Source of the DNA: Candidatus Kuenenia stuttgartensis
GTDB taxonomy: Bacteria > Planctomycetota > Planctomycetia > Isosphaerales > Isosphaeraceae
Direction of reading: 5' to 3'
Assembly (NCBI GenBank): GCA_945872325.1
Contig: CAMBZY010000101.1
Coordinates: forward strand, 1-8,847
DNA: 8,847 bases
A program made the position numbers and the translations under genes. A model generated the notes under the pieces. The model worked only from the letters and a program-made list of their open reading frames with translations. It ran no database searches and was not told the origin of the DNA. The first letter of the stretch is position 1; every line of letters starts with the position of its first letter. Of this stretch, positions 1-6,857 are shown one piece after another.

Positions 1-369
1 TCATCCCAGTTTGGATTTTCAGAGATCTTTACCGGCGTGATCCTCCTGGCCCTGGGCGGAAATATTGGTGAATACTGGAACGCCATCCTATTTGCAAGGA
101 GTGGTAAAATGGATCTTGCGATTGAATCCACGATGGGATCCACCACTCAAATCGCACTACTGGTCTCTCCACTCCTGGTTTTTTACAGCTACATCAAACA
201 AGTACCCTTGAATTTAAACTTTTCGATTTATGAAGTGGCCGGGGTTGTTGTCGCCGCTTGCGTGACCCGCACTTTCACATACGATGGGGAATCGCATTGG
301 CTTGAGGGTACCATGATGGTGGGCGTCTATATCATCCTTGGTCTTGGATTTTTCCACATATCGGGTTAA
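1..369 (+). CDS. cax: Ca2+/H+ antiporter (CaCA family), C-terminal fragment
   Basis: This is the C-terminal 122 residues of a calcium/proton (cation/H+) exchanger; the frame is open from base 1, so the start lies outside the window. The protein would sit in the inner membrane and export Ca2+ in exchange for protons. Visible support is the second alpha-repeat signature: GFSEIFTGVI at about residues 5-14, then GNIGEYWNAI at 20-29, GKMDLA at 35-40 and GSTTQIAL at 46-53. The family Glu is kept (E24). Near the C-terminus DGESHWLEG (95-103) precedes a last hydrophobic helix, as in known Cax proteins. About four membrane segments are visible. The usual motif is GNAAEH; here it reads GNIGEY, so the residue after the Glu is Tyr instead of His. 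Family assignment is firm; ion specificity is inferred. No strong terminator follows the stop. Confidence 0.88.
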   Translation, partial: SSQFGFSEIFTGVILLALGGNIGEYWNAILFARSGKMDLAIESTMGSTTQIALLVSPLLVFYSYIKQVPLNLNFSIYEVAGVVVAACVTRTFTYDGESHWLEGTMMVGVYIILGLGFFHISG

Positions 370-490
370 ATCTGGAGATATTGTAATTCTCTGAACGCAC
401 TTTTGCAAAATAATCTCCCCTGAATTCAAGTGGGTCGTTACAATTGGCTTGAATCACGCATAATTCTCAAATATTCAGGGAGGCAGACGA

Positions 491-1891
491 ATGAACACCA
501 GACAACTCGCAGCAGCCGGTGTACCGGCTTTATATGTTCAGGATGCTCACGTTCAGGTTCTTTCAGCGATTCGCAATCATGGCCTTCATGGCGATTCGAT
601 TAAACTTGGTGTAAAAGCCTGTATTGAAAATCCAGCAAATTTCGCTGACGATCCCGTTTGGTCAGGCCTCGCCCAATGCCTTCTGGCAAAGCCTCTGGAC
701 AATTCCGGCCGCGATATGAATCTCGTGTCGATTGATTACCAGATCTGGGGCACCATGATCGACGAATCCTGCCACAAACAAATGAAAAACGCCTGCCAGC
801 TACCGATGGCACGTGGAGCGGCACTGATGCCCGACGCCCACGTCGGTTACGGTCTGCCAATCGGAGGAGTTCTGGCCCTTGAAAACGCGCTGGTGCCTTA
901 TGCAGTCGGTGTCGATATTGCTTGCCGAATGAAGCTGAGCGTGATCGACTGGCCTGTGAATCTACTCGATCGACGGGTCGAAGATTTCAAAAATGCAATC
1001 ATCAAAGGCACGGTTTTTGGTGTCGGCGGGCGTCATGCAAAACGCATGGAACATGCTGTGATGGATCAGGACTGGACCATTTGCCGAACCACTCGCGAGA
1101 ACCGCGACAAGGCTTGGGCTCAGCTTGGAACGTCCGGCAGCGGCAACCATTTCGTTGAATTTGGAACTTTGACAATCAGTGATCCAGCCAATGAACTTGG
1201 CCTGGAGCCTGGAGAATACGTGGCACTGATGTCGCACAGTGGCTCAAGGGGAACCGGTGCGGCCGTCTGCAACAACTATTCGCGACTTGCCCGCCAGACT
1301 ATCCCCAAGCAGTTTGAATTTGTCGGAGACCTGGCCTGGCTTGATATGAATAGTGAAGCTGGTCAGGAATATTGGGCCGCCATGAACCTGATGGGCGATT
1401 ATGCCGCTGCAAATCATGATGTGATCCATAAAAACGTCGTCAAAACACTCGGCGCCAGGATTATAGCGGGAGTCGAAAACCACCACAATTTCGCCTGGAA
1501 AGAGATTCACGATGGCCGTGAGTTGTATGTTCACCGCAAGGGAGCCACTCCTGCTGGAGAAGGCGTTCTGGGAGTGATTCCCGGCTCGATGGGAACACCT
1601 GCATATGTGGTGCGTGGCAAAGGCAATCAAGCCAGCCTGAAATCGGCTTCCCACGGAGCGGGCAGGCTGATGAGCCGGACACAGGCCAAACAAAAATTCA
1701 ATTTCAATGCTGAAAGACGTGAACTGGCAGCACGCGGTGTCACCATTCTTTCCGCAGGTGCCGATGAAGTGCCTGGCGTTTACAAGGATATCGAGCAAGT
1801 CATGGCGGAGCAGGCGGATCTGGTTTCAATCGTGGCCCGATTTGATCCGAAGATTGTAAAAATGTCTGATGACGGGAAATCTGAGGATTGA
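491..1891 (+). CDS. rtcB: RtcB-family RNA-splicing ligase
   Basis: Encodes a 466-residue GTP- and Mn2+-dependent RNA ligase of the RtcB family, cytoplasmic, which joins 2',3'-cyclic phosphate (or 3'-phosphate) ends to 5'-OH ends in RNA repair or tRNA splicing. Visible family motifs in order: MPDAHVGYGLPIGG (113-126), GVDIAC (140-145; D142 and C145 as metal ligands), GSGNH (216-220; H220), SHSGSRG (248-254; H249), HHN (331-333; H332), HRKGATPA (348-355), PGSMG (364-368) and SASHGAGR (385-392), where H388 is the expected guanylylated histidine. The C-terminal segment with YKDIEQVM and DLV is also typical. Length is close to the usual 400-480. A purine-rich GGGAGG at 478-483 sits 7 bases before the ATG and supports this start. 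The common GVDIGCGM is GVDIACRM here, pointing to a divergent subfamily. No archease, rtcA or rtcR gene is adjacent, so its physiological substrate is unknown. Confidence 0.93.
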   Translation: MNTRQLAAAGVPALYVQDAHVQVLSAIRNHGLHGDSIKLGVKACIENPANFADDPVWSGLAQCLLAKPLDNSGRDMNLVSIDYQIWGTMIDESCHKQMKNACQLPMARGAALMPDAHVGYGLPIGGVLALENALVPYAVGVDIACRMKLSVIDWPVNLLDRRVEDFKNAIIKGTVFGVGGRHAKRMEHAVMDQDWTICRTTRENRDKAWAQLGTSGSGNHFVEFGTLTISDPANELGLEPGEYVALMSHSGSRGTGAAVCNNYSRLARQTIPKQFEFVGDLAWLDMNSEAGQEYWAAMNLMGDYAAANHDVIHKNVVKTLGARIIAGVENHHNFAWKEIHDGRELYVHRKGATPAGEGVLGVIPGSMGTPAYVVRGKGNQASLKSASHGAGRLMSRTQAKQKFNFNAERRELAARGVTILSAGADEVPGVYKDIEQVMAEQADLVSIVARFDPKIVKMSDDGKSED

Positions 1892-1992
1892 TTTTAAAGA
1901 ACCTGCCAGTTCATCTTCTCTACAAGAAAATATTATGGTCTGGCAAGGTTTTCCAATTCGAATCCACCGAAACTTCACGACATCTTCACGTC

Positions 1993-2022
1993 TTGTTAAA
2001 AATTTAAACGCACATTTATCAT
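1993..2022 (+). promoter_or_regulatory. Candidate sigma70-type promoter for the DUF1559-lipoprotein pair
   Basis: In the 271-base gap between rtcB and the pseudopilin gene, TTGTTA (1993-1998, 4 of 6 to the -35 consensus) is 18 bases from TATCAT (2017-2022, 5 of 6 to the -10 consensus). Transcription from here would give a leader of about 130 bases. The rest of the gap is AT-rich and holds only a weak inverted repeat just after rtcB (TGCCAG at 1904-1909 against CTGGCA at 1940-1945, with a loop of about 30 bases), which is too loose to call a terminator. This is a consensus match by eye only; planctomycete promoters are poorly defined. Confidence 0.3.
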
Positions 2023-2162
2023 ATGATTGTTTCGGCTAATACGGTTCAATAATCGCTTGATCACATTCATACGATCTTCTTGAAGTATATTTGCTAACTG
2101 ATTGGATTTCTCCAGTTTGAGAATTGTCAGCGTATTCCATTCAAACGAGTTCGAGCCCACAC

Positions 2163-3188
2163 ATGACCCAGAATCCTTTGCGACCGTTAAATCGAAAAGC
2201 CTTTACACTCATTGAGTTACTGGTCGTGATTGCGATCATTGCCGTACTGATTTCGCTACTCCTTCCAGCAGTTCAATCCGCTCGCGAAGCGGCTCGACGC
2301 GCACAATGTGTCAACAACTTGAAGCAAATTGGCTTATCTCTGCACAATTTTGAGAGCACGAACAACTTCTTCCCCCCATCGGCGATTAAATCGACTGGCA
2401 ATCAGCCATCCATGGGTATCAATGTTGATACCAACGGAGCTGCCCTGGCAAAGGGACGAAGCCGGGTCTCCATGTACATGTTCGTTTTCTTGCTGCCTTA
2501 TATGGAACAGTCCACCCTGTTTAATGCTTACAACATGAAGTTGGACGTGCGCGATCCGATCAACTCCACAGTGATTGCGACTCAGATCAACACCCTGATG
2601 TGCCCATCCTCACCAAGTGCTGACAAATTCCACACCTACAGCACAACCGATACCTGGACCAGGCAAACTTATACAAATGTCAAGTTTGCAATCAGCGATT
2701 ATGCTGTGAATAACGGAATTGAAGACGGCTTGATCACCTCCGGATACGTCCCACCTGGCGACTATCTCTCGATGCTGTTTAACACGCATAGCAGTTCAAT
2801 TGACTTCAAAACACCGATCGCCCAAGTGACGGACGGCTTGTCAAACACCATGATGTGCAGTGAAAATGCTGGTCGGCCTTATTACTATCTGGCGAATGGC
2901 CGGATGGCACCGACCCAGAACTTCAGCGAAGGCATCGCCGGCGGATGGGCTGATTATGCGACTGGTTATACCACGCACGGCTTTACACTTGATGGCTCTG
3001 CCTCGCCAGGCCCATGCCACACGAGTTGCAATAACAACAATGAAACATATGCATTCCACCCCGGTGGATCAAATCACGTTTTCGGCGATGGATCAGTGCG
3101 ATTCATCAAGACGACCACTTCAATGAAGATCTTTGCCCAGCTTATTTCCAGAAGCAACGGCGAAGTCGTCTCCTCAGACTCTTATTGA
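2163..3188 (+). CDS. DUF1559 domain-containing protein with type IV prepilin-like N-terminus
   Basis: A 341-residue member of the DUF1559 (SBP_bac_10) family, greatly expanded in planctomycetes and thought to be pseudopilin-like envelope proteins; the molecular role is unknown. The N-terminus has a short basic leader (NRK, 10-12), then AFTLIELL (13-20), so prepilin peptidase would cut before F14 with Glu at mature position +5 (E18). A hydrophobic helix follows to about residue 37, ending LLLPAVQ, then the signature SAREAARRAQCVNNLKQIGL (39-58). DGLSNT lies in the middle of the protein. The C-terminus carries the H-X9-DG motif: H299, then D309-G310, in HPGGSNHVFGDG. I chose the ATG at 2163 because the leader then has normal length. 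An in-frame TTG at 2124 would add 13 residues. Neither start has a good Shine-Dalgarno. It is probably cotranscribed with the lipoprotein 24 bases downstream. Confidence 0.92.
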   Translation: MTQNPLRPLNRKAFTLIELLVVIAIIAVLISLLLPAVQSAREAARRAQCVNNLKQIGLSLHNFESTNNFFPPSAIKSTGNQPSMGINVDTNGAALAKGRSRVSMYMFVFLLPYMEQSTLFNAYNMKLDVRDPINSTVIATQINTLMCPSSPSADKFHTYSTTDTWTRQTYTNVKFAISDYAVNNGIEDGLITSGYVPPGDYLSMLFNTHSSSIDFKTPIAQVTDGLSNTMMCSENAGRPYYYLANGRMAPTQNFSEGIAGGWADYATGYTTHGFTLDGSASPGPCHTSCNNNNETYAFHPGGSNHVFGDGSVRFIKTTTSMKIFAQLISRSNGEVVSSDSY

Positions 3189-3212
3189 CAAAACAAGCCT
3201 GAGGAGCATCCC

Positions 3213-3752
3213 ATGAAACAACACTTTGCGAAAGCACTGACACAGTCACTAACCATTCTGATCTCTGCCATTTTACCAGTTTTAGTCGCTGGCTGTGGTG
3301 GCCCTGATGAATTCCGTCATCTTGTATATCCGTCGGGTGGAGTGGTGACAAAGGCTGGAACACCCGTTGCAAATGCTACGGTGATATTCCACCCAGTCGA
3401 CCCCAAAACCATTCAATTACCAGTAGGCAAAAAAGGTATTGAAATTGCCAAACCTACCACAACGACTGACAAGGATGGCAAATTCGATTTAAGCACTTAT
3501 CTGGCTAAAGATGGTGCTCCTGCCGGTGAATACAAGGTGATTGTTCTATTGTCTACCGATAAGATTTCACAAAAAACCGGCGAACTGGTGACGGTAGACG
3601 ATGAAGAGAAAGCTCCACACAGCTCAGTTCAAGCGACATCGGCCTTAACCAAATCGAAGTCCGCAAATAAGTTCTCGGTCTTGGAGACCACAACGCTTCA
3701 AGCCACAATCAAACCAACTGGCGAGAATTCATTCGCATTCACGATCGACTGA
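3213..3752 (+). CDS. Small lipoprotein with carboxypeptidase-regulatory-like domain
   Basis: A 179-residue predicted lipoprotein. Residues 1-27 form a signal peptide with a hydrophobic core, and VAGC at 25-28 is a lipobox, making C28 the lipidated cysteine of the mature protein. The +2 residue is Gly, so there is no Asp retention signal. Residues from about 38 to 112 look like a carboxypeptidase-regulatory-like (transthyretin-like beta-sandwich) domain: GGVVTKAGTPVANATVIFHP, then a TTTDKDGKFDL strand and PAGEYKVIV. The C-terminal part ends in another beta-like stretch rich in Thr. GAGGAG at 3202-3207 is 5 bases from the ATG and fixes the start. Small lipoproteins of this kind commonly follow DUF1559 genes in planctomycetes, which suggests a shared surface or periplasmic role. 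That link is inference; no binding partner or ligand can be read from the sequence. An intrinsic terminator lies 33 bases past the stop. Confidence 0.82.
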   Translation: MKQHFAKALTQSLTILISAILPVLVAGCGGPDEFRHLVYPSGGVVTKAGTPVANATVIFHPVDPKTIQLPVGKKGIEIAKPTTTTDKDGKFDLSTYLAKDGAPAGEYKVIVLLSTDKISQKTGELVTVDDEEKAPHSSVQATSALTKSKSANKFSVLETTTLQATIKPTGENSFAFTID

Positions 3753-3785
3753 AATCGCTCCTGAATTTGAACTCAAATACCAGTC

Positions 3786-3828
3786 GGGGAAATTCAAAAT
3801 ATTGAATTTCCCCTTATTTTGTTTTTTC
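3786..3828 (+). terminator. Rho-independent terminator after the lipoprotein gene
   Basis: A perfect 12-base-pair inverted repeat, GGGGAAATTCAA (3786-3797) and TTGAATTTCCCC (3802-3813), encloses a four-base loop and is followed by a T-rich run (3814-3828). The T-tract lies on the + strand side, so it ends the DUF1559-lipoprotein transcript. The convergent phosphatase gene stops only 7 bases beyond the T-tract. In that direction the hairpin lacks a U-run, but it may still act as a shared barrier. Confidence 0.88.
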
Positions 3829-3835
3829 ATTCAAA

Positions 3836-4489
3836 TCACGTCCCAGGCAAGCTTCTCAGCTCTTCGCTCAAATGCGATCGCTCTGAGAGCGTTTTCAGAT
3901 AAGGCCCATGATCGCCAAACTCGACGACCGATACGCCTGCCACCGAACAAGCCAGTCGGAACCGGAATCGGCCTACGTCAATCCCCAGCAATTGGCATAA
4001 TGCAACCCGAATCGTAGCTTTATGGGCCACAATCAAGATATTGCCGGTATCATAAGCCGATCGGATTTCCTGGATCAGGCTCATCACACGATCACTGATC
4101 TCAACAGCCAGTTCACCGCCTCCACTTGGCCGATTCCAAGCTGGATCGGCCGTCCAGCGCACGTAATCATCATGATATTTCTGGTCGACTTCCTCAACCG
4201 TCTGCCCTTCCCATTCTCCATATGCAATCTCTCGAAGGGCTTCGCGAATAATCGGTTCCTGATAAACGGCTTTGGAAATATAACTGGCTGTCTGGGCTGC
4301 CCGAGTCTGTGGGCTGCAATAAATCGCCTCCCATTTCACATGCTGATACATTTCGGCAAATTGCTTTGCCATTTCATGACCAATATCTGTCAGAGGCACA
4401 TCCGTTCCAGACCCACAAAACATGTTGTCTCGTGAGAGTGCTGTTTGGCCATGCCTCAGAAAATACAGATTTAAATGCTTCGTACTCAT
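3836..4489 (-). CDS. Histidine phosphatase superfamily protein (phosphoglycerate mutase-like)
   Basis: A 217-residue cytoplasmic protein of the histidine phosphatase (branch 1, PGAM-like) superfamily, which removes or transfers phosphate through a phosphohistidine intermediate. The catalytic LRHGQT is at residues 11-16, with R12 and nucleophile H13. SPQTRAAQTA supplies the second Arg (R63). The acidic proton donor is probably E87 in REIAYGEWEG. The second catalytic His is H156 in IVAHKATIR, with Lys where many relatives have Gly. Length is normal for cobalamin phosphatase or GpmB-like members. No membrane segment or signal is visible. The substrate cannot be fixed: sugar phosphates, phosphoglycerate or alpha-ribazole phosphate are all possible. 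The start lies 67 bases after the glycosyltransferase stop on the same strand, so cotranscription is plausible. The upstream GAGAAG abuts the ATG and is a weak ribosome site. Confidence 0.87.
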   Translation of the reverse strand: MSTKHLNLYFLRHGQTALSRDNMFCGSGTDVPLTDIGHEMAKQFAEMYQHVKWEAIYCSPQTRAAQTASYISKAVYQEPIIREALREIAYGEWEGQTVEEVDQKYHDDYVRWTADPAWNRPSGGGELAVEISDRVMSLIQEIRSAYDTGNILIVAHKATIRVALCQLLGIDVGRFRFRLACSVAGVSVVEFGDHGPYLKTLSERSHLSEELRSLPGT

Positions 4490-4556
4490 CTTCTCAGAAA
4501 CCTTTTTTCAAAAATGGCTGGAATTCCGATGTTGATATGGAGATATATGGGAACCG

Positions 4557-5714
4557 TCAGCGATTCCCGCGCTGAATTGCAGACTGATAGACGTTCAGAT
4601 ACCTCTGAATATTCCGGCTCATGGCAAAGTATTCTTCTGCAACCGCTCTGGTATTGGCAGCTAGAGCAGCGGCTTTGGCAGGATTTTGCAGCAGGTCGAT
4701 CACTCCGGTTGCAATCGCATCAGGAGAAACATCCACCAGCAGACCCGCCTGTTTTTCACCGATCAGCATTTTATAGTCGCCGAAATTGGTTGCAATAATG
4801 GGGCGACCAGCGGCGAGATAGACTGCAATCTTGGACTGAACGGAGTAATTCTCGCGGCACGCAAGTCGGGGATGGACCAGTACATCAGCTCGACGAGAAA
4901 GGGCAACCACCTGATCGGGAGTTGTTCCTGTGATGGTTATCAATCGGTCGCCGTAAGGTGCAATCCGGTTTTGATATTCGATCCCAGCCGAAGCTGGCCC
5001 ACCGACAAGCACGCATCGGGCATCAGGATCGGCTGCAAAAATCGCGGGCAAGGCATCGATCAGCAGAGGAACGCCCTGATTCGGATGCACGATGGACCCG
5101 ATATACATGACCACTTTGTGATTCGGCCCGATGCCAGGAATATCAAATGGCTGAACCTCGTGTTCATACTCGCCGAGATCAATTCCCGGATAAATCGTAT
5201 GGATCCGATCCGCAGGAACGGCTTTCTCATTTCGGCAGACCTCACCCACAGGTTCGCCCAGCACAATCACTTCAGCAGCATGATTGCAGGCGGCCTGTTC
5301 GATGAATCGGGTGGCTCGAAACTTCAGGCCCCTGCCCAGTTTGTCACGTTCGACTTCATCACCCAGCAGCGAATGGATTTCATAAACCAGAGGCCAGTCG
5401 TGTAGCAGACAAGCAGGCAGACAACGCGTGGCCCCGCCATAGTGCTGGGCGTGAACCAGGTCGAATTGATGAAGTTTGTGGATCCGTTTCAATCCGCCCA
5501 CCCAGCGTGAGGGTGGCAATGTGTAGCTTGGAATGCCCTCAAATTCCGCTCGTTCGACACGAAATCCACCCACCGGCTTCGCCTTCAAGTGAGCCAGAAC
5601 GACATTCACACCGTTCTTTTTAAGTTCTCGAACAATTTTAATCGGCAGCATCGCGGTCCCGTCGTATTCGCCAGGGATGGGAAACGACGTTGTCATGAGA
5701 ATGGATAAAGGCAT
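4557..5714 (-). CDS. GT4-type (GT-B fold) glycosyltransferase
   Basis: A 385-residue predicted glycosyltransferase that would transfer a sugar from a nucleotide-sugar donor, probably in surface polysaccharide or glycolipid synthesis. The N-terminal acceptor domain begins MPLSILMTTSFPIPGEYDG, the usual glycine-containing first loop, and includes HAQHYGG (88-94). The C-terminal donor domain begins near VVMYIGS (201-207) and includes VGGPASAG, a TGTTP loop, and SKIAVYLAAGRPIIATN (294-310). In most GT4 proteins the residue before YxAAG is the second Glu of the EX7E motif; here it is Val298, while K295 is kept. The frame extends upstream to an ATG at 5816, but I start at 5714 because the core fold begins there and a candidate promoter (5769-5798) lies inside the longer version. 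No Shine-Dalgarno precedes the chosen start. Donor and acceptor sugars are unknown. Confidence 0.87.
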   Translation of the reverse strand: MPLSILMTTSFPIPGEYDGTAMLPIKIVRELKKNGVNVVLAHLKAKPVGGFRVERAEFEGIPSYTLPPSRWVGGLKRIHKLHQFDLVHAQHYGGATRCLPACLLHDWPLVYEIHSLLGDEVERDKLGRGLKFRATRFIEQAACNHAAEVIVLGEPVGEVCRNEKAVPADRIHTIYPGIDLGEYEHEVQPFDIPGIGPNHKVVMYIGSIVHPNQGVPLLIDALPAIFAADPDARCVLVGGPASAGIEYQNRIAPYGDRLITITGTTPDQVVALSRRADVLVHPRLACRENYSVQSKIAVYLAAGRPIIATNFGDYKMLIGEKQAGLLVDVSPDAIATGVIDLLQNPAKAAALAANTRAVAEEYFAMSRNIQRYLNVYQSAIQRGNR

Positions 5715-5768
5715 GTTCAAGGCAGTCCGTTGCAAAGGAGCAGTTCCAACTGGCATAGAATCATGAGG

Positions 5769-5798
5769 ATTATAACAATAAAACCGATTCATTGCCAC
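5769..5798 (-). promoter_or_regulatory. Candidate extended -10 promoter for the glycosyltransferase gene
   Basis: Read on the - strand, a perfect TATAAT (5774-5769) is preceded by TGT, giving an extended -10 element. GTGGCA (5798-5793, 4 of 6 to the -35 consensus) lies 18 bases upstream of the TATAAT. Transcription would begin near 5762, giving a leader of about 45-50 bases to the ATG at 5714 and ruling out use of the ATG at 5816 from this promoter. It lies in the gap between the upstream hypothetical gene and the glycosyltransferase, so the two can be expressed separately. Confidence 0.5.
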
Positions 5799-5870
5799 AT
5801 TTAGAAATGCGGGCAAACAGGACTACTTTTATATCACTAACACCAAGGATGACAAGACTTAACACCGAAA

Positions 5871-6635
5871 TCAGGTATTCACGACTCGCCGTACAGGCTC
5901 GCGTCGGTGTCGATTTTCGCGGGTCAGAGCACCAAACAGGCGACGGTCAAGTGCTTCAATCGCGGAATCCAGCACTTTACGTGCCGTATCAAGGTGATGC
6001 GGACGAAGTGCGTAAGGCTCGCGTGGGAGACCTGTTCTGGGCCAGACCAGAGATTCTGGAGCAGGGCCGCCAAGTCCTCTTGATTCATGAGGAGCCAGCA
6101 CTTCAAACGAACCATCCAGATTCGACTGCTTGTAATAAGCTTTACGCTCGATCGCATGGCCTGGATAAATCCACGACATGCGCATCGACAGAAGTTCGGT
6201 GAACTGAGGCCAAGGGGCTTGCTCAGGTCGAAATGTCCCGGCTGGACCTTCCCCAATGATTGATGGAAGGAGTCGCCAGACTTCTGCCAGTGGCATCGGT
6301 CGGCTAGGGTCCGCAACCAGCGGCCAAAGCTCCGGGCGACCAAGTTCCACGGCCGCCTGATGGACCAACGCGCTGGCACTGTCCAGATAAAGGGTGAGCG
6401 AGGCACGGGCCAACCGACTGGCCTCGGACTCCGACAAACTCATCCGAAGTCTTGATTCTGTATGGAAATGCAAGGCGTCACTGTATAAACAATGGAACGG
6501 GCTGAAGGTGGTTTCAATCAAGCCGTGAGGCGGATTTGTCGCCAATCGTTCGGTTGCGACCGACATCTCTTCGGACTCAAGACCAGTCATACGATTTTGC
6601 CAAGGCTCTAGTGAATCCGAGACATTGTCGTCCAT
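5871..6635 (-). CDS. Hypothetical protein, no family recognised
   Basis: A 254-residue soluble-looking protein that I do not recognise. It has no signal peptide and no membrane helix. After an acidic, probably disordered N-terminus (about 1-35) comes a central helical stretch, ARASLTLYLDSASALVHQAA (76-95). A second likely helix, PQFTELLSMRMSWIYPG, spans about 143-159, and an Arg-rich C-terminal helix follows (about 215-251: DTARKVLDSAIEALDRRL, then RENRHRREPVRR). Trp and Pro are frequent (for example ELWPL and ESLVWPR). GGGGAAG sits a few bases before the ATG at 6635 and supports that start; M16 and M24 are alternatives. The strong codon-like composition, its length without stops, and placement between genes suggest a real gene. 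It lies upstream of the glycosyltransferase on the same strand, but a separate promoter there weakens any functional link. Confidence 0.7.
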   Translation of the reverse strand: MDDNVSDSLEPWQNRMTGLESEEMSVATERLATNPPHGLIETTFSPFHCLYSDALHFHTESRLRMSLSESEASRLARASLTLYLDSASALVHQAAVELGRPELWPLVADPSRPMPLAEVWRLLPSIIGEGPAGTFRPEQAPWPQFTELLSMRMSWIYPGHAIERKAYYKQSNLDGSFEVLAPHESRGLGGPAPESLVWPRTGLPREPYALRPHHLDTARKVLDSAIEALDRRLFGALTRENRHRREPVRRVVNT

Positions 6636-6688
6636 CTTACTTCCCCAACTGGTTTTGTGCTAACCGATCCTACTTATCCATTAGAATC

Positions 6689-6717
6689 ATTGTGTTCTAC
6701 TAATGCACACATTTCAA
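6689..6717 (-). promoter_or_regulatory. Candidate promoter for the hypothetical gene
   Basis: On the - strand, TTGAAA (6717-6712, 5 of 6 to the -35 consensus) is 17 bases from CACAAT (6694-6689, 4 of 6 to the -10 consensus), placing a start site about 47 bases before the ATG at 6635. It lies in the 222-base divergent region shared with the DUF885 gene. No equally good match was found for the + strand gene. This is a visual consensus match only. Confidence 0.25.
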
Positions 6718-6734
6718 TGCATTTTTTGATTTTT

Positions 6735-6760
6735 CTGAAAAAAGTCTGAAACCTCTGAAA
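6735..6760 (+). repeat. Three short direct repeats CTGAAA in the divergent intergenic region
   Basis: CTGAAA occurs at 6735, 6746 and 6755, that is, at 11- and 9-base steps, close to one helical turn. The repeats lie between the two divergent genes, upstream of the candidate - strand promoter. They could be binding half-sites for a regulator, but the tract is AT-rich and chance is quite possible. Confidence 0.2.
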
Positions 6761-6857
6761 AACACCCCACCAGTCTATCTTTAAACAGATCGGATTCGAT
6801 ACGATACGAAACACGACGCCCAGCAACCTATCGTCTTGAAATAAAGGATCAATCCCC

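Noticed and set aside
374..418. GGAGAT / ATCTCC inverted repeat after the antiporter gene
   Set aside because: Only six pairs with a loop of about 33 bases; this is expected by chance.
1244..1798. 184-codon open frame on the - strand
   Set aside because: It overlaps the catalytic part of rtcB on the opposite strand; the + strand frame carries all family motifs.
1904..1945. Inverted repeat TGCCAG / CTGGCA after rtcB as a terminator
   Set aside because: The loop is about 30 bases, the stem is short, and no proper T-tract follows.
3786..3813. The hairpin as a terminator for the - strand phosphatase
   Set aside because: In that direction the stem is not followed by a U-run, so it can be at most a partial barrier.
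4686..5405. 239-codon open frame on the + strand
   Set aside because: It is antisense to the glycosyltransferase, has no ribosome site or known motif, and is best explained by codon bias of the real gene.
3836..6635. A single three-gene operon forming a glycan-related system
   Set aside because: A good separate promoter precedes the glycosyltransferase, the phosphatase substrate is unknown and the first gene is unrecognised, so a joint function is not supported.
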